This document shows positions 24,429 through 33,293 of a DNA stretch of 37,377 nucleotides, piece after piece. Under the pieces are notes generated by a model. That model was not told the origin of the DNA, did no database searches, and saw nothing but the letters and a program-made list of their open reading frames with translations. The stretch is taken from contig JAHZIB010000013.1 in assembly GCA_019419955.1 (NCBI GenBank), positions 1 to 37,377 on the forward strand, read 5' to 3'. The DNA comes from Clostridiales bacterium (GTDB taxonomy: Bacteria > Bacillota > Clostridia > TANB77 > CAG-508). The translations under genes and the position numbers were made by a program. The first letter of the stretch is position 1, and the number at the start of each line of letters is the position of its first letter.

Positions 24429-24890
24429 TTAATAAATAGTTTTTCCTTCCTGCATATAATTCTTAATTAGCTCTATGCAATCCTCTCTATCAATTTGTTT
24501 TAGACTCAATAAATCTCTATTTTTTCCTTCCAAATATTCATATATCGCATCATCTCTAAAACCTATTCTTCCTGCATCTTCTCTAGTGCATGCATAATAT
24601 ACCTCTTTTATATTTGCCCATATAATTGCTGATAGGCACATTGGGCAAGGTTCGCACGAAGTATATAAAACATAGCCTGACAAATCATATGTTCCAAGCT
24701 TTTTACAAGCTTCTCTAATAACTGTTACTTCTGCATGTGCTGTTGGATCGTTATTCTGTAGTACCATATTATTTCCTTTCGCCACAATATTGCCTTCCTT
24801 GTCTGTTATCACCGCACCAAATGGTCCCCCTTCGCCATTACTAGATCCATTTTCTGCGCATTCTTTTGCAATTTTCATAAACTCGTTCAT
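24429..24890 (-). CDS. Guanine deaminase-like nucleoside/nucleobase deaminase (CDA fold)
   Basis: The zinc-dependent cytidine-deaminase fold is clear: HAE in DPTAHAEVTVIREAC supplies the zinc-binding His and the catalytic Glu, and CEPCPMC supplies the two zinc Cys. The overall pattern (GGPFGAVI near the start, DPTAHAEVTAI-like, LYTSCEPCPMCLSAI, then a C-terminal extension ending in Tyr) matches Bacillus GuaD, which converts guanine to xanthine, better than the tRNA adenosine deaminase TadA. I choose the start at 24890 because GGAGGT lies seven bases before it; an in-frame ATG 27 bases upstream has no such site. 153 residues, the usual length. The interrupted small gene follows at once in the same transcript. 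Confidence 0.85.
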   Translation of the reverse strand: MNEFMKIAKECAENGSSNGEGGPFGAVITDKEGNIVAKGNNMVLQNNDPTAHAEVTVIREACKKLGTYDLSGYVLYTSCEPCPMCLSAIIWANIKEVYYACTREDAGRIGFRDDAIYEYLEGKNRDLLSLKQIDREDCIELIKNYMQEGKTIY

Positions 24891-24964
24891 ATATTTACCT
24901 CCATAATACTTTATCATTGTACATTATATACGAAGTTGTTGTTTTTGGCAATTGATTATACATT

Positions 24965-26257
24965 TTATTTTATAAATTCAACTCCTATATAATCTCCATT
25001 CAATTTTTCTAAAAAATCACCGTTTACTAATTCGTTAAAATCATTTTTCCCGCAAATTCTTACTCTTCCTGTTCCATAATTATTTTCTCCTAATTGCTCA
25101 GCATTTACTATAATGTTAATTTTTCCTGTATTGCCTGCTATTAATTTAATTTCATTTTGAGTAGCACGTCTATTACCATTAAGTGTATACGAATTTTCAT
25201 TTTTAGCTATTTTTTCATCTAATACTATTTCTTTTACTGTAGGTGGTATTATTATATTATATTTAGAATTTAATGCCAGTAATAATTCTACGTTATAATC
25301 TCCAATAAAAGTATTATTATAACTTGACATTGCTGTATCAGCTAACCCGCATATATAGTAAGCACCATAATGCAATTCATATGTAGCTATAATGTCATTA
25401 ATGTCTTTTACATCTATTATTTCATCTTTAACGATATTATTTTCTGCATTAAATACAAAAATTCTTATTTTATCAACAGTAGTCTTTCTTTCCATATCAA
25501 GCCATAGTGAAAAATTAATCTTAGTTACAGGTTTTCCGTTTATATAGCTAGGTATGCTAAGTTCAATTCTTGTTATATTCCAAATATCTCTTGGATTATT
25601 AAATTCAAAATAATCATATAATTCATATACTGGTTTGACTCCAGTTATCATAATTTCATTACCCAAATCTTCATACTCCCAAAACTCACTTCCACTGGTT
25701 ATCTCAATTATGTTGCTGGTTTGCACTGGCTGTAATTCTATTTCTTTTCCACTCTTGTCCTTAGCTTTTGCATATACAGTATACTTATTTCCAGTTGGTA
25801 TGTCATTATAGTCAGACATGTTGTCAGATGCAAAAAATACCTTTTCTAAACCTGCAAATGTATATTCTGGAGAACTCTGTATATCTGACCAATTATTCCC
25901 ATCTAAGCTAAATTGATAGTCTTTTAGATTTGAACCTTCTACCTTTATTTTTATATTATCCTCATTTCTTTCTATTATATTTATTTTAGGTTCTGTTATT
26001 TCTTCATCATCATTTCCTAAAGCCTTCTCCATCTCTTCCATTAAATGATTTAAACTTTGCTGTTCTTCTAATGTCGCTTGTTCTGTCATGTCTTTAGCTA
26101 GCTGTGCTTGTTCTATTAATCCTCCTTCTCCAAATACTACATTTATTGTTACTGTAGATAAGATTATCAATATTACTATTGTAATTATTAGCGTTATCAA
26201 AGTTATACCTCTTTCTTTTCTGGTAATTAACTCTATATTTAACTTTCTACTTTCCAT
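24965..26257 (-). CDS. Pilin-like surface protein with Ig/BspA-type C-terminal region
   Basis: 430 residues. A basic leader (MESRKLNIELITRKER) ends at Gly-Ile-Thr-Leu, followed by one hydrophobic helix (about 17-42) and then GEGGLIEQAQLAKDM and a charged helix to about residue 80. This N-terminus resembles type IV prepilins and equals in plan the left-edge gene, but lacks the Glu expected at mature position 5. An acidic linker leads to an Ig/FN3-like domain (about 90-185). After that comes FWEYEDLGNEIMITG and IPSYINGKPVTKI, phrases typical of BspA-type leucine-rich repeat proteins, though only one such unit is clear. Probably membrane-anchored and exposed. AGGAGA precedes the ATG. No pilus assembly genes are nearby. 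The partner or ligand is unknown. Confidence 0.75.
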   Translation of the reverse strand: MESRKLNIELITRKERGITLITLIITIVILIILSTVTINVVFGEGGLIEQAQLAKDMTEQATLEEQQSLNHLMEEMEKALGNDDEEITEPKINIIERNEDNIKIKVEGSNLKDYQFSLDGNNWSDIQSSPEYTFAGLEKVFFASDNMSDYNDIPTGNKYTVYAKAKDKSGKEIELQPVQTSNIIEITSGSEFWEYEDLGNEIMITGVKPVYELYDYFEFNNPRDIWNITRIELSIPSYINGKPVTKINFSLWLDMERKTTVDKIRIFVFNAENNIVKDEIIDVKDINDIIATYELHYGAYYICGLADTAMSSYNNTFIGDYNVELLLALNSKYNIIIPPTVKEIVLDEKIAKNENSYTLNGNRRATQNEIKLIAGNTGKINIIVNAEQLGENNYGTGRVRICGKNDFNELVNGDFLEKLNGDYIGVEFIK

Positions 26258-26409
26258 CCCTTTTCTCCTTTGATTAATCTATATATTTATTATTTACAAA
26301 ACAATATTACTATATATGACGTTTAATGTCAATATATTTTTCCTTTTAATTATGTGATAATTTATATAAATTTATAGTATGTAATTTGTATAAAAGGAAT
26401 GATATCTTA

Positions 26410-26619
26410 ATGATTAAAGAAAAAAGAATAGCTAAAAAATATACTCAGGAACAAATGGCAGAATTGCTAGGTATAAGCTTAAGACAATATGTCCGTATTG
26501 ATAATGAAGAGGATTTGCCAAGAAGAGACGTTCTGCAAAAATTAATCTTTGAGCTGAATTTGACTGATAATGAGATTGGAAAATATATCCGTGCAATTGT
26601 AAAAAATAACATGAAATAA
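26410..26619 (+). CDS. XRE-family helix-turn-helix regulator
   Basis: This 69-residue protein is almost entirely a Cro/C1-type DNA-binding domain: KRIAKKYTQEQMAELLGISLRQYVRIDN contains the two helices of the helix-turn-helix. The ATG at 26410 is preferred over a TTG eight codons earlier, since AAAAGGA lies between them and XRE proteins usually start at this point. There is no effector domain. It is transcribed alone between the pilin-like gene (divergent) and leuS, with a terminator straight after it. Control of the divergent pilin-like gene is possible, but no operator was identified. Confidence 0.85.
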   Translation: MIKEKRIAKKYTQEQMAELLGISLRQYVRIDNEEDLPRRDVLQKLIFELNLTDNEIGKYIRAIVKNNMK

Positions 26620-26657
26620 CACTATTAATAATGTTTTATATTATTAGTAGTGTTTTT
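26618..26657 (+). terminator. Terminator of the XRE gene
   Basis: AACACTATTAATAAT pairs with ATTATTAGTAGTGTT (one mismatch) and is followed by TTTTT. The stem overlaps the stop codon. The 98 bases left before leuS are too short for a T-box leader. Confidence 0.8.
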
Positions 26658-26755
26658 CTATTTTTTCAAAAAACTCCTTCTAAACTATAGTAATTTTAGC
26701 TATTTTATGATATATTTAATAAATAGTACAAAATTACCAAGAGAGGAATGATGAT

Positions 26756-29152
26756 ATGTCATACAATTTTAATGAGATAGAAAAAAAATGGCAGGAATTT
26801 TGGGATAAGAACGAGACTTTCAAAACTGATGTATGGGACTTTTCTAAACCCAAATACTATGCATTAGATATGTTTCCTTACCCATCTGGGCAAGGACTTC
26901 ATGTTGGTCACCCAGAAGGTTATACTGCTACAGATATTATGTCTAGAATGAGAAGAATGCAAGGTTACAATGTACTTCATCCAATGGGTTGGGATGCTTT
27001 TGGTCTGCCTGCTGAACAATATGCTATCAAAACAGGAAATCATCCTGCTGGTTTTACTGCTAAAAACATTGCTACTTTTAAGAGACAACTTAAAATGCTT
27101 GGTCTTTCTTTTGACTGGAGTAAGGAGATTTCTACATGCGACCCAAGTTTTTATAAATGGACGCAGTGGATATTTAAACAATTGTACAATGACGGTTTAG
27201 CAAAATTGATTGAAATGCCTGTCAATTGGTGTGAAGGTTTGGGATGTGTCCTTTCAAATGATGAAATAATAAATGGGAAAAGTGAAAGAGGCGGATTCCC
27301 TGTTATACGTAAAAACATGAAACAATGGGTTATGGATATTCCTGAATATGCTGAAACTCTTTTGTCTGGATTAGATGATATAGATTGGCCAGAGTCTACT
27401 AAGGAAATTCAAAGAAATTGGATTGGAAAGTCTGTTGGTGCAGAAGTTAATTTCAAAATCGCATGTACAGACAAAGTATTCACTGTTTTTACAACCAGAG
27501 CGGACACATTATTTGGAGTAACATATTGCGTGCTTTCACCAGAGCATGAACTTGTAGACAAAATAACTACTGTTGAGTGCAAAACTGCGGTAGCAGAATA
27601 CAAAGCTCAAGCAGCTGCTAAGTCTGATTTAGAGAGGACTGAATTAAATAAGGAAAAGACTGGTGTGTTCACTGGCGCATATGCGATTAACCCAGTAAAT
27701 GGTAAGAAAATTCCTATTTGGATTTCTGATTATGTTTTGGCGACCTATGGAACAGGTGCAATTATGGCTGTTCCTGCACATGATGAAAGAGATTATGAAT
27801 TTGCAACTAAGTTTGGTATTGAAATCATTCCTGTGCTTGAAGGAGGAGATACTTCCAAAGAAGCATTTATAGGAGACGGAGTTCATATAAATTCAGATTT
27901 TTTAAATGGTCTTGACAAACAAGCTGCAATAGACAAAATGATTTCATGGCTTGAAGAAAGAGGAATAGGCTCTAAAAAGGTTAATTATAAATTACGTGAA
28001 TGGATATTTGCAAGACAACGTTACTGGGGAGAACCAATTCCTATAGTTTTTACAGAAGGTGACGAAATACATGTTCTAGCAGATGAAGATTTGCCATTAG
28101 TTCTCCCTGAGCTAGAAGATTATGCCCCATCTAGTACTGGTGCTTCTCCATTAGACAAGGCAACAGATTGGATAAACACAACTTTTGAAGGAAAACCAGC
28201 TAGACGTGAGACAAGTACAATGCCAGGTTCAGCTGGGTCAAGTTGGTATTTCTTGAGGTATATAGACCCTCACAATGAAAAAGAATTTGCAAATAAAGAA
28301 TTATTAGCACATTGGCTTCCAGTTGACCTTTATGTTGGAGGTCCTGAGCATGCAGTTGGTCATTTATTATATTCGAGATTCTGGAATAATTATTTATATA
28401 ATAAAGGATTAGTCCCTGTAAAAGAACCTTTTGCAAAATTGCGTCATCAGGGTATGATACTTGGCTCAAACGGAGAAAAGATGAGCAAATCTAAAGGAAA
28501 TGTTATCAATCCTGATGATATGGTAAAAGAATATGGAGCAGATGCTCTACGAATTTATGAAATGTTTATGGGACCAATAGATGCTGCAAAACCATGGGAT
28601 CCAAACGGAATAGATGGTTCAAAAAAATTTTTGGAAAGAGTTTGGAGATTATTTATAGAATCAGGAAAAGTACAAGAAAAAGAAAATAGGAATTTGGATA
28701 AAGTATATAATTATACTGTTAAGAAAGTCACAAATGATTATGAAAACATGTACTTTAACACTGCAATTTCTCAGATGATGATATTTGTAAATGCTGCAAC
28801 AAAGGAAGATATTTTGCCAAAGAAATATGCAGAAGGCTTTGTAAAATTGCTAAGTCCAGTAGCTCCACACATTGCAGAAGAATTGTGGAATAGACTAGGA
28901 CATAACGACACAATTACTTATGAAACTTGGCCAAAATTTGATGAAGAAAAACTTGTCGAAAATATATTAAACCTTCCAGTACAGATAAATGGAAAACTCA
29001 GAGCAACAATCGAAATGTCAATAAATGCAAGCGAGAAAGAAATTAAAGAAATAGTACATCAGAATAGCAACATCCAAGTGCAACTTCAAAATAAAACTAT
29101 TGTAAAGGAAATATATATAAAAAATAAGATTTACAACATTGTTGTAAAATAA
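26756..29152 (+). CDS. leuS: Leucyl-tRNA synthetase
   Basis: 798 residues, class I. The ATP-binding HIGH box appears as HVGH at 49-52 (PSGQGLHVGHPEGY) and the KMSKS loop at 575-579. The CP1 editing domain, which clears mischarged tRNA(Leu), has its threonine-rich TTRADTLFG at 246-254. The leucine-specific domain lies just before KMSKS, with SSWYFLRYIDP upstream. The C-terminal VQINGKLRATIEM domain contacts the tRNA. GAGAGGA lies a few bases before the ATG. A strong hairpin terminator follows about 115 bases after the stop, so it is monocistronic. Many Firmicutes control leuS with a T-box; none fits here. Confidence 0.98.
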   Translation: MSYNFNEIEKKWQEFWDKNETFKTDVWDFSKPKYYALDMFPYPSGQGLHVGHPEGYTATDIMSRMRRMQGYNVLHPMGWDAFGLPAEQYAIKTGNHPAGFTAKNIATFKRQLKMLGLSFDWSKEISTCDPSFYKWTQWIFKQLYNDGLAKLIEMPVNWCEGLGCVLSNDEIINGKSERGGFPVIRKNMKQWVMDIPEYAETLLSGLDDIDWPESTKEIQRNWIGKSVGAEVNFKIACTDKVFTVFTTRADTLFGVTYCVLSPEHELVDKITTVECKTAVAEYKAQAAAKSDLERTELNKEKTGVFTGAYAINPVNGKKIPIWISDYVLATYGTGAIMAVPAHDERDYEFATKFGIEIIPVLEGGDTSKEAFIGDGVHINSDFLNGLDKQAAIDKMISWLEERGIGSKKVNYKLREWIFARQRYWGEPIPIVFTEGDEIHVLADEDLPLVLPELEDYAPSSTGASPLDKATDWINTTFEGKPARRETSTMPGSAGSSWYFLRYIDPHNEKEFANKELLAHWLPVDLYVGGPEHAVGHLLYSRFWNNYLYNKGLVPVKEPFAKLRHQGMILGSNGEKMSKSKGNVINPDDMVKEYGADALRIYEMFMGPIDAAKPWDPNGIDGSKKFLERVWRLFIESGKVQEKENRNLDKVYNYTVKKVTNDYENMYFNTAISQMMIFVNAATKEDILPKKYAEGFVKLLSPVAPHIAEELWNRLGHNDTITYETWPKFDEEKLVENILNLPVQINGKLRATIEMSINASEKEIKEIVHQNSNIQVQLQNKTIVKEIYIKNKIYNIVVK

Positions 29153-29268
29153 TTTTCGAAATATGGACACATCTATATATGTAAAACGTGTCAAATGCTG
29201 AAAGATTATAAACATATCTTTTAAGTAAGAAGTGTCCCTACTTTGAAAGTGTATTGTAATATTTCTGT

Positions 29269-29311
29269 AATGAAAAAGTAATATTATTGTAATATTACTT
29301 TTTCATTTTTT
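29269..29311 (+). terminator. Perfect 18-bp hairpin terminator between leuS and the HExxH gene
   Basis: AATGAAAAAGTAATATTA (29269-29286) pairs perfectly with 29290-29307 around a TTG loop, followed by TTTT. A TATAAT at 29316-29321, just past it, is a plausible -10 box for the next gene, so terminator and promoter overlap. Confidence 0.75.
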
Positions 29312-29356
29312 GTAGTATAATAGTGATATATGAGTTACTAAGGAGAAATACATGTT

Positions 29357-30433
29357 ATGAGTATTGAATCAGATTTAAGAAAAGATGGAATTAAAGTTAT
29401 AGGTTCATTGGATACACTTAGTGTAAATACTATATCTAGAAATATCGCTGAGAAAATTTGCAAGGCTTTTCCTGAGCAAAACTTCATATTTCAAAACTTA
29501 TTTATTGCTCTTTCTCGCATCCCTATGTACATTGCAGAAATACCAGACGGTTTTGCTGAAGCAACATATTTCTATAAGAATTCGTCTATGTATTTTAAGA
29601 AAGGGGTTAAACTAGACCAACTAGAAAAATTTGCCGTACATGAGTTTATTCATTATTTACAGGAGATTAAAGATAAAAAAGGCCGCTTAGTAAGATTAGG
29701 ACTATGTGATTATGGAGAATTGAAAATATGCGGAATGGGGTTAAACGAAGGTGCTGTTCAGTTAATGGCTGCAAAAGTTATAGAAACTCCTGAAGAAATT
29801 GTGAAATATTATGGAATTTCGCTTCCTACAAATAGTCCTTCATATTATCCATTATTGTGTAATTTAGTTAATCAAATGTCTTATGTTACTGGTCCTCAAG
29901 CTTTGTACGACAGCACTTTTTATGGTTCGGAAACATTTAAAAAACGTTTTACAGATTTGTGTGGTTTCGATAACTTTTTAAAAATACAATCTAATTTAGA
30001 TAAAATTTTAGAAATTGAAGAAAAAGCAATTGCATTAAATAATAAATTGTTGCGTGATGATGTAGAAGGTATGAAGGCTCAACGTATAGCAAAAAGAGTC
30101 GAGCAATACAAGAGCAAAATAAGTAAATTGTATTTTGAAACACAAAATTTGATTTATACTTCATATTTTAACACACAATTCAACAAAATTTCTACAACAG
30201 CTGATATAGACGATTATAGGGTAAAATTATATAATTATAAAAATTATATTGGAATATCTGATAATTACTCTGATTTTAATGAGTTTTATATTAATAAAAT
30301 GATGGATCTCGATAATAAATATGAAAATATAATGAACAACACTGATATTGTGGTAGCTAGCAATTCTCCTGTTGCAAAATTTTTTAGGAAAATACATGCT
30401 GTTCTATCAGCAACAATTGAATTAAAGAAATAA
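29357..30433 (+). CDS. Putative cytosolic zinc metalloprotein (HExxH), family not recognised
   Basis: 358 residues with no signal peptide or clear membrane helix. HEFIH at 95-99, in FAVHEFIHYLQ, is the zinc-binding motif of zincin peptidases. The NEG of LNEGAVQLMAAK (Glu131) is a good third ligand at gluzincin-like spacing. Helical regions follow, including a Lys/Glu-rich stretch around 225-260 that could form a coiled coil. The C-terminus is basic with a short hydrophobic end (AKFFRKIHAVLSATIELKK). AAGGAG lies ten bases before the ATG. The gene stands alone between two hairpins. An intracellular peptidase is the natural guess, but no substrate or family is evident, and it is unrelated to the M26 enzyme in this window. 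Confidence 0.75.
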   Translation: MSIESDLRKDGIKVIGSLDTLSVNTISRNIAEKICKAFPEQNFIFQNLFIALSRIPMYIAEIPDGFAEATYFYKNSSMYFKKGVKLDQLEKFAVHEFIHYLQEIKDKKGRLVRLGLCDYGELKICGMGLNEGAVQLMAAKVIETPEEIVKYYGISLPTNSPSYYPLLCNLVNQMSYVTGPQALYDSTFYGSETFKKRFTDLCGFDNFLKIQSNLDKILEIEEKAIALNNKLLRDDVEGMKAQRIAKRVEQYKSKISKLYFETQNLIYTSYFNTQFNKISTTADIDDYRVKLYNYKNYIGISDNYSDFNEFYINKMMDLDNKYENIMNNTDIVVASNSPVAKFFRKIHAVLSATIELKK

Positions 30434-30458
30434 GTATTAAAAATATTCTTCTTAATAA

Positions 30459-30488
30459 AAAGACGTTAGCATTAGTTCTAACGTCTTT
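30459..30488 (+). terminator. Terminator of the HExxH gene
   Basis: The perfect 11-bp stem AAAGACGTTAG/CTAACGTCTTT with an 8-base loop starts 25 bases after the stop codon. The U-run is short (TTT then GC), with TTTTTT about 10 bases further on. Confidence 0.65.
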
Positions 30489-30567
30489 GCTGTAATGTTT
30501 TTTGGTAAGAAAAGTGTGCATTTTTCTTCGTAAATACGAACTGTTCAAGGTAACTTAACATTTTCTA

Positions 30568-30627
30568 AAGTGTAAAAGTCTCTATTTTGCAAAAATCTGT
30601 GAAAAGATAAGTGTCCCTAATTTGCAA
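30568..30627 (+). repeat. Dispersed ~57-bp repeat with GTGTCCCTAATTTGCAAG, copy 2
   Basis: This stretch, from AAAAGTCTCTATTTTGC to GTGTCCCTAATTTGCAAG, is nearly identical to the reverse strand of 24116-24172. Its end overlaps the last codons and stop of the GltD-like gene, so the repeat supplies that protein's final Leu-Ala-Asn-stop. A weaker related stretch is at 29226-29247. Confidence 0.65.
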
Positions 30628-31876
30628 GAGCTTGTATAATTGCTTCTGCTGCGTCTCTTCCTGCTTTTGAAGCCCAAGCAACTGTACCTTTATCTCCTGT
30701 TAAGTCTCCTCCTGCATAAATTTTTGGGTTAGAGGTTCTGCGATTTTCGTCTATTTTAATAAATCCCCATTGGTCTAATTCTAGCTCTAGTTTTGCTACT
30801 ATTTCTGTTTCAGTATTTGAACCTAACGCCATTATTACATAATCCATTTCTATTTCGTAATTACTGCCTACTATATTCACTGGCACTTCTCTGGTTTCTC
30901 CCTCTCTTTTTATAAGTTCTGTTTTTATACATTCTACTTTTTCTACTTTTTCTTTTCCTATAATTCTTACAATATTGTTCTGAAATAAAAATTCTATTCC
31001 TTCTTTTCTTGCTTCTGCAACCTCTTTCGGCTCTGCTGGCATCTGCTTTTCAGCTCTTCTGTATATTACACATACATTCTCTGCTCCAAGTTTTTTTATT
31101 GTTCTTGCGCAGTCCATTGCTACATTTCCGCCACCTATCACGGCAACCTTTTTTCCAATATATGATGGATGAATTCCCTTTTCTAGCAAGCTGTTCCCAC
31201 CATATACACCTTCTAATTCTTCTCCTTCTATATTCATTTTAGATGGAATGTTTGCTCCAAAACCTAGAAAAACAGCATCGTACTTTTGCTCTAATTCTTG
31301 CAATTCTAAATTTTTTCCTAGTTCTTTGTTATATTGCACCTCTATTCCTAAACTCAAAATTGCTTCTATAGTTTTATCTAAAATTTCCCTGTCTAGCCTA
31401 AATTCTGGTATTCCGTGTATCAATATTCCACCAAGCTTGTTATATTTCTCAAAAATAGTTACCTCTGCTCCACTTCTGGCCAAGAAACTAGCACAATTTA
31501 GACCCGATGGACCTCCTCCTACCACTGCCATTTTTCTCCCTACTAATTCTTGTGTTTTTTCTATATTTTTATACCATCCGTTTTTTAATGCCTCATCAAA
31601 TACATATGCCTCAATTGCTCCTATTTGTACAGGCTCTCCCTTCACTCCTCTTACACAACTTCCTTGACACTGTTTTCCATGAGGGCAAATTCTCCCACAA
31701 ATGCTACCAAGCACAGTAGTTTCTGAAAGTATTTCAAATGCCTTTTTTACATTTCCTTCCTTCACTTGCTTAATAAATGCTGGAATATCGTTATTGAGCG
31801 GACATCCTCTTTTGCTACAAGGCTTTACAGGGCAATTTAAACAATATTCCGTATATTTCTGTATTTCTTCGTTCAT
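30617..31876 (-). CDS. GltD-like NAD(P)H-dependent FAD/iron-sulfur oxidoreductase
   Basis: 419 residues. The N-terminal iron-sulfur helical domain has Cys clusters CLNCPVKPCSKRGCPL and ICGRICPHGKQCQGSC. The FAD-binding Rossmann motif follows (VVGGGPSGLNCASFLARSG). A second nucleotide-binding motif, VIGGGNVAMDCARTIKKLG, binds NAD(P)H, and the C-terminal AGGDLTGDKGTVAWASKAGRDAA closes the FAD site. This is the small-subunit type of glutamate synthase (GltD) and of related NfnB/sulfide dehydrogenase subunits. No large glutamate synthase subunit or NfnA-like partner is nearby, so the reaction cannot be fixed. It runs alone, with AAAGGATAGGAA before the ATG. The 3' end lies in a dispersed repeat. 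Confidence 0.88.
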   Translation of the reverse strand: MNEEIQKYTEYCLNCPVKPCSKRGCPLNNDIPAFIKQVKEGNVKKAFEILSETTVLGSICGRICPHGKQCQGSCVRGVKGEPVQIGAIEAYVFDEALKNGWYKNIEKTQELVGRKMAVVGGGPSGLNCASFLARSGAEVTIFEKYNKLGGILIHGIPEFRLDREILDKTIEAILSLGIEVQYNKELGKNLELQELEQKYDAVFLGFGANIPSKMNIEGEELEGVYGGNSLLEKGIHPSYIGKKVAVIGGGNVAMDCARTIKKLGAENVCVIYRRAEKQMPAEPKEVAEARKEGIEFLFQNNIVRIIGKEKVEKVECIKTELIKREGETREVPVNIVGSNYEIEMDYVIMALGSNTETEIVAKLELELDQWGFIKIDENRRTSNPKIYAGGDLTGDKGTVAWASKAGRDAAEAIIQALAN

Positions 31877-31975
31877 TTCCTATCCTTTCACTTAAAACTT
31901 ATATTATAATATAATTCCATTTCTGCTTTTGTCAATAAGCTGACTATCTATTCAAAAGGAAAACATACTATTTTG

Positions 31976-32551
31976 TTATTCCTCTGTGTTAGCTTCATAC
32001 ATAAAATAATGAAGCAACGCTACCGTTTCGCTGGAAGTAATAATCTCATTATTATCTAACATTAGTTTTGCTTCTTCCATAGGCACTTTAACTACCTCAA
32101 TATCCTCTGTCTCATCTAAATGCCTATGAGTTTTTACTAAATCTTTTGCTAAAAATATAATAGTTTTCTCATTTGAATATCCTATTGCAGGATATACTTC
32201 TCGCATTTTTTTAATGCTTTTTGCTCTGTATCCAGTTTCTTCTTCAAGCTCACGTATTGCTCCCTCCTCTGGAGTTTCTCCTTCTTCAATCATTCCTGCT
32301 GGAAATGCCAAAACAGTTTTTTCTATTGGAGTACGTGGCTCTCTTATCATTAATAATGAACCATCTTCCATTATTGGCATTATAATTGCTGCATGACCAG
32401 CCAAAACATGCTCCCTATATAAAATTTCATCCGTTCTTGGGTTTTTAAAATGTAATTCCTGTACTACAATTCTTTTTCCCTTATATGCTGTTTTTTTATC
32501 TAACAATTTATAATCAATTGTTGTAAAATATTTATTACTTATATTACTCAT
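31976..32551 (-). CDS. Nudix hydrolase, ADP-ribose pyrophosphatase type
   Basis: 191 residues. A complete Nudix box, GX5EX7REUXEEXGU, stands at 86-108 (Gly86, Glu92, Arg100-Glu101, Glu104-Glu105, Gly107) and binds the divalent metals that cleave the pyrophosphate. The surrounding pattern (HVLAGHAAIIMPIMEDGSLLMIREPR before the box, YPAIGYSNEKTIIFLAKDL after it) is that of NudF-like ADP-ribose diphosphatases, which yield AMP and ribose 5-phosphate. An AAGGGA-like site lies rather far from the ATG. It runs in the same direction as its neighbours and is not clearly co-transcribed with them. Confidence 0.9.
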   Translation of the reverse strand: MSNISNKYFTTIDYKLLDKKTAYKGKRIVVQELHFKNPRTDEILYREHVLAGHAAIIMPIMEDGSLLMIREPRTPIEKTVLAFPAGMIEEGETPEEGAIRELEEETGYRAKSIKKMREVYPAIGYSNEKTIIFLAKDLVKTHRHLDETEDIEVVKVPMEEAKLMLDNNEIITSSETVALLHYFMYEANTEE

Positions 32552-32678
32552 TTTTTAATCACATTCCCTTCTTTATTTACATGCTTGCTTAGAATTTTTC
32601 CTGAGCACACAAATGAGAAAAGCAACAGGTAATATCGTTTCTAATTTGTAATTATCAAAATGAAATATAATTAATATT

Positions 32679-33239
32679 TCAACCAGAAATTTCTTTATAC
32701 TTTCTCATTACTTCTTTTAAATCTCTCCAAAATTCTATCTTTTTATTTTCGTCTCTTAAAAGAGCTGCAGGATGCCATGTTGGCATGTATAATATTCCTT
32801 TTTTTTCAATCCATTTTCCTCTTGAAGCAGTTATCTTATGTTCTTTCCCACAAATATTTGTAAGAGCTGTAGCCCCTAACAGCACAATTATTTTTGGCTT
32901 AACCAATATAACTTGATTGCGCAAATAATTTAAACATGCCTCTGCCTCATCAGCCTCTGGCACTCTATTACCTGGTGGTCTACATTTTACTATGTTAGCA
33001 ATATATAGATTTCCTCTTTCAATCCCCAGTCCTTCAAAAGCTTTATTCATCAACTGTCCTGCTCTTCCTACAAATGGAATCCCCTGCTTATCTTCGTCTG
33101 CACCTGGGCCTTCTCCTATGCACATTATATCCGCATTTTTATTTCCTGTTCCAAAAACTATATTAGTTCTATTTTCACATAATTTGCATTTTTTGCAATT
33201 TTCTATAGATTCCTCTAATTCTTCCCAATTATTGTACAT
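32679..33239 (-). CDS. Uracil-DNA glycosylase, family 4 (iron-sulfur)
   Basis: 186 residues. It removes uracil from DNA to start base-excision repair. Motif A is GEGPGADED (42-50) and motif B is WHPAALLR with His156. The four cysteines expected to hold a 4Fe-4S cluster are in place: Cys15 and Cys18 in ENCKKCKLC, Cys86 in VKCRPPGNR and Cys102 in EACLNYL. The extra Cys21 is probably not a ligand. These features separate it from family 1 Ung. AGGAAGG precedes the ATG. The LD-carboxypeptidase gene ends 55 bases from it upstream, so a shared transcript is possible. Confidence 0.94.
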   Translation of the reverse strand: MYNNWEELEESIENCKKCKLCENRTNIVFGTGNKNADIMCIGEGPGADEDKQGIPFVGRAGQLMNKAFEGLGIERGNLYIANIVKCRPPGNRVPEADEAEACLNYLRNQVILVKPKIIVLLGATALTNICGKEHKITASRGKWIEKKGILYMPTWHPAALLRDENKKIEFWRDLKEVMRKYKEISG

Positions 33240-33293
33240 TTCTTTCCTTCCTACTAAAAACTCATTTATTTATTACAAAATTATATTTCGTTG

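Noticed and set aside
24429..24890. tRNA adenosine deaminase TadA
   Set aside because: The zinc motifs are shared, but the GGPFGAVI, DPTAHAEVT and C-terminal extension pattern matches guanine deaminase; tadA may lie elsewhere.
26620..26755. T-box leader of leuS
   Set aside because: Fewer than 100 bases remain after the preceding terminator, and no T-box sequence or antiterminator was seen.
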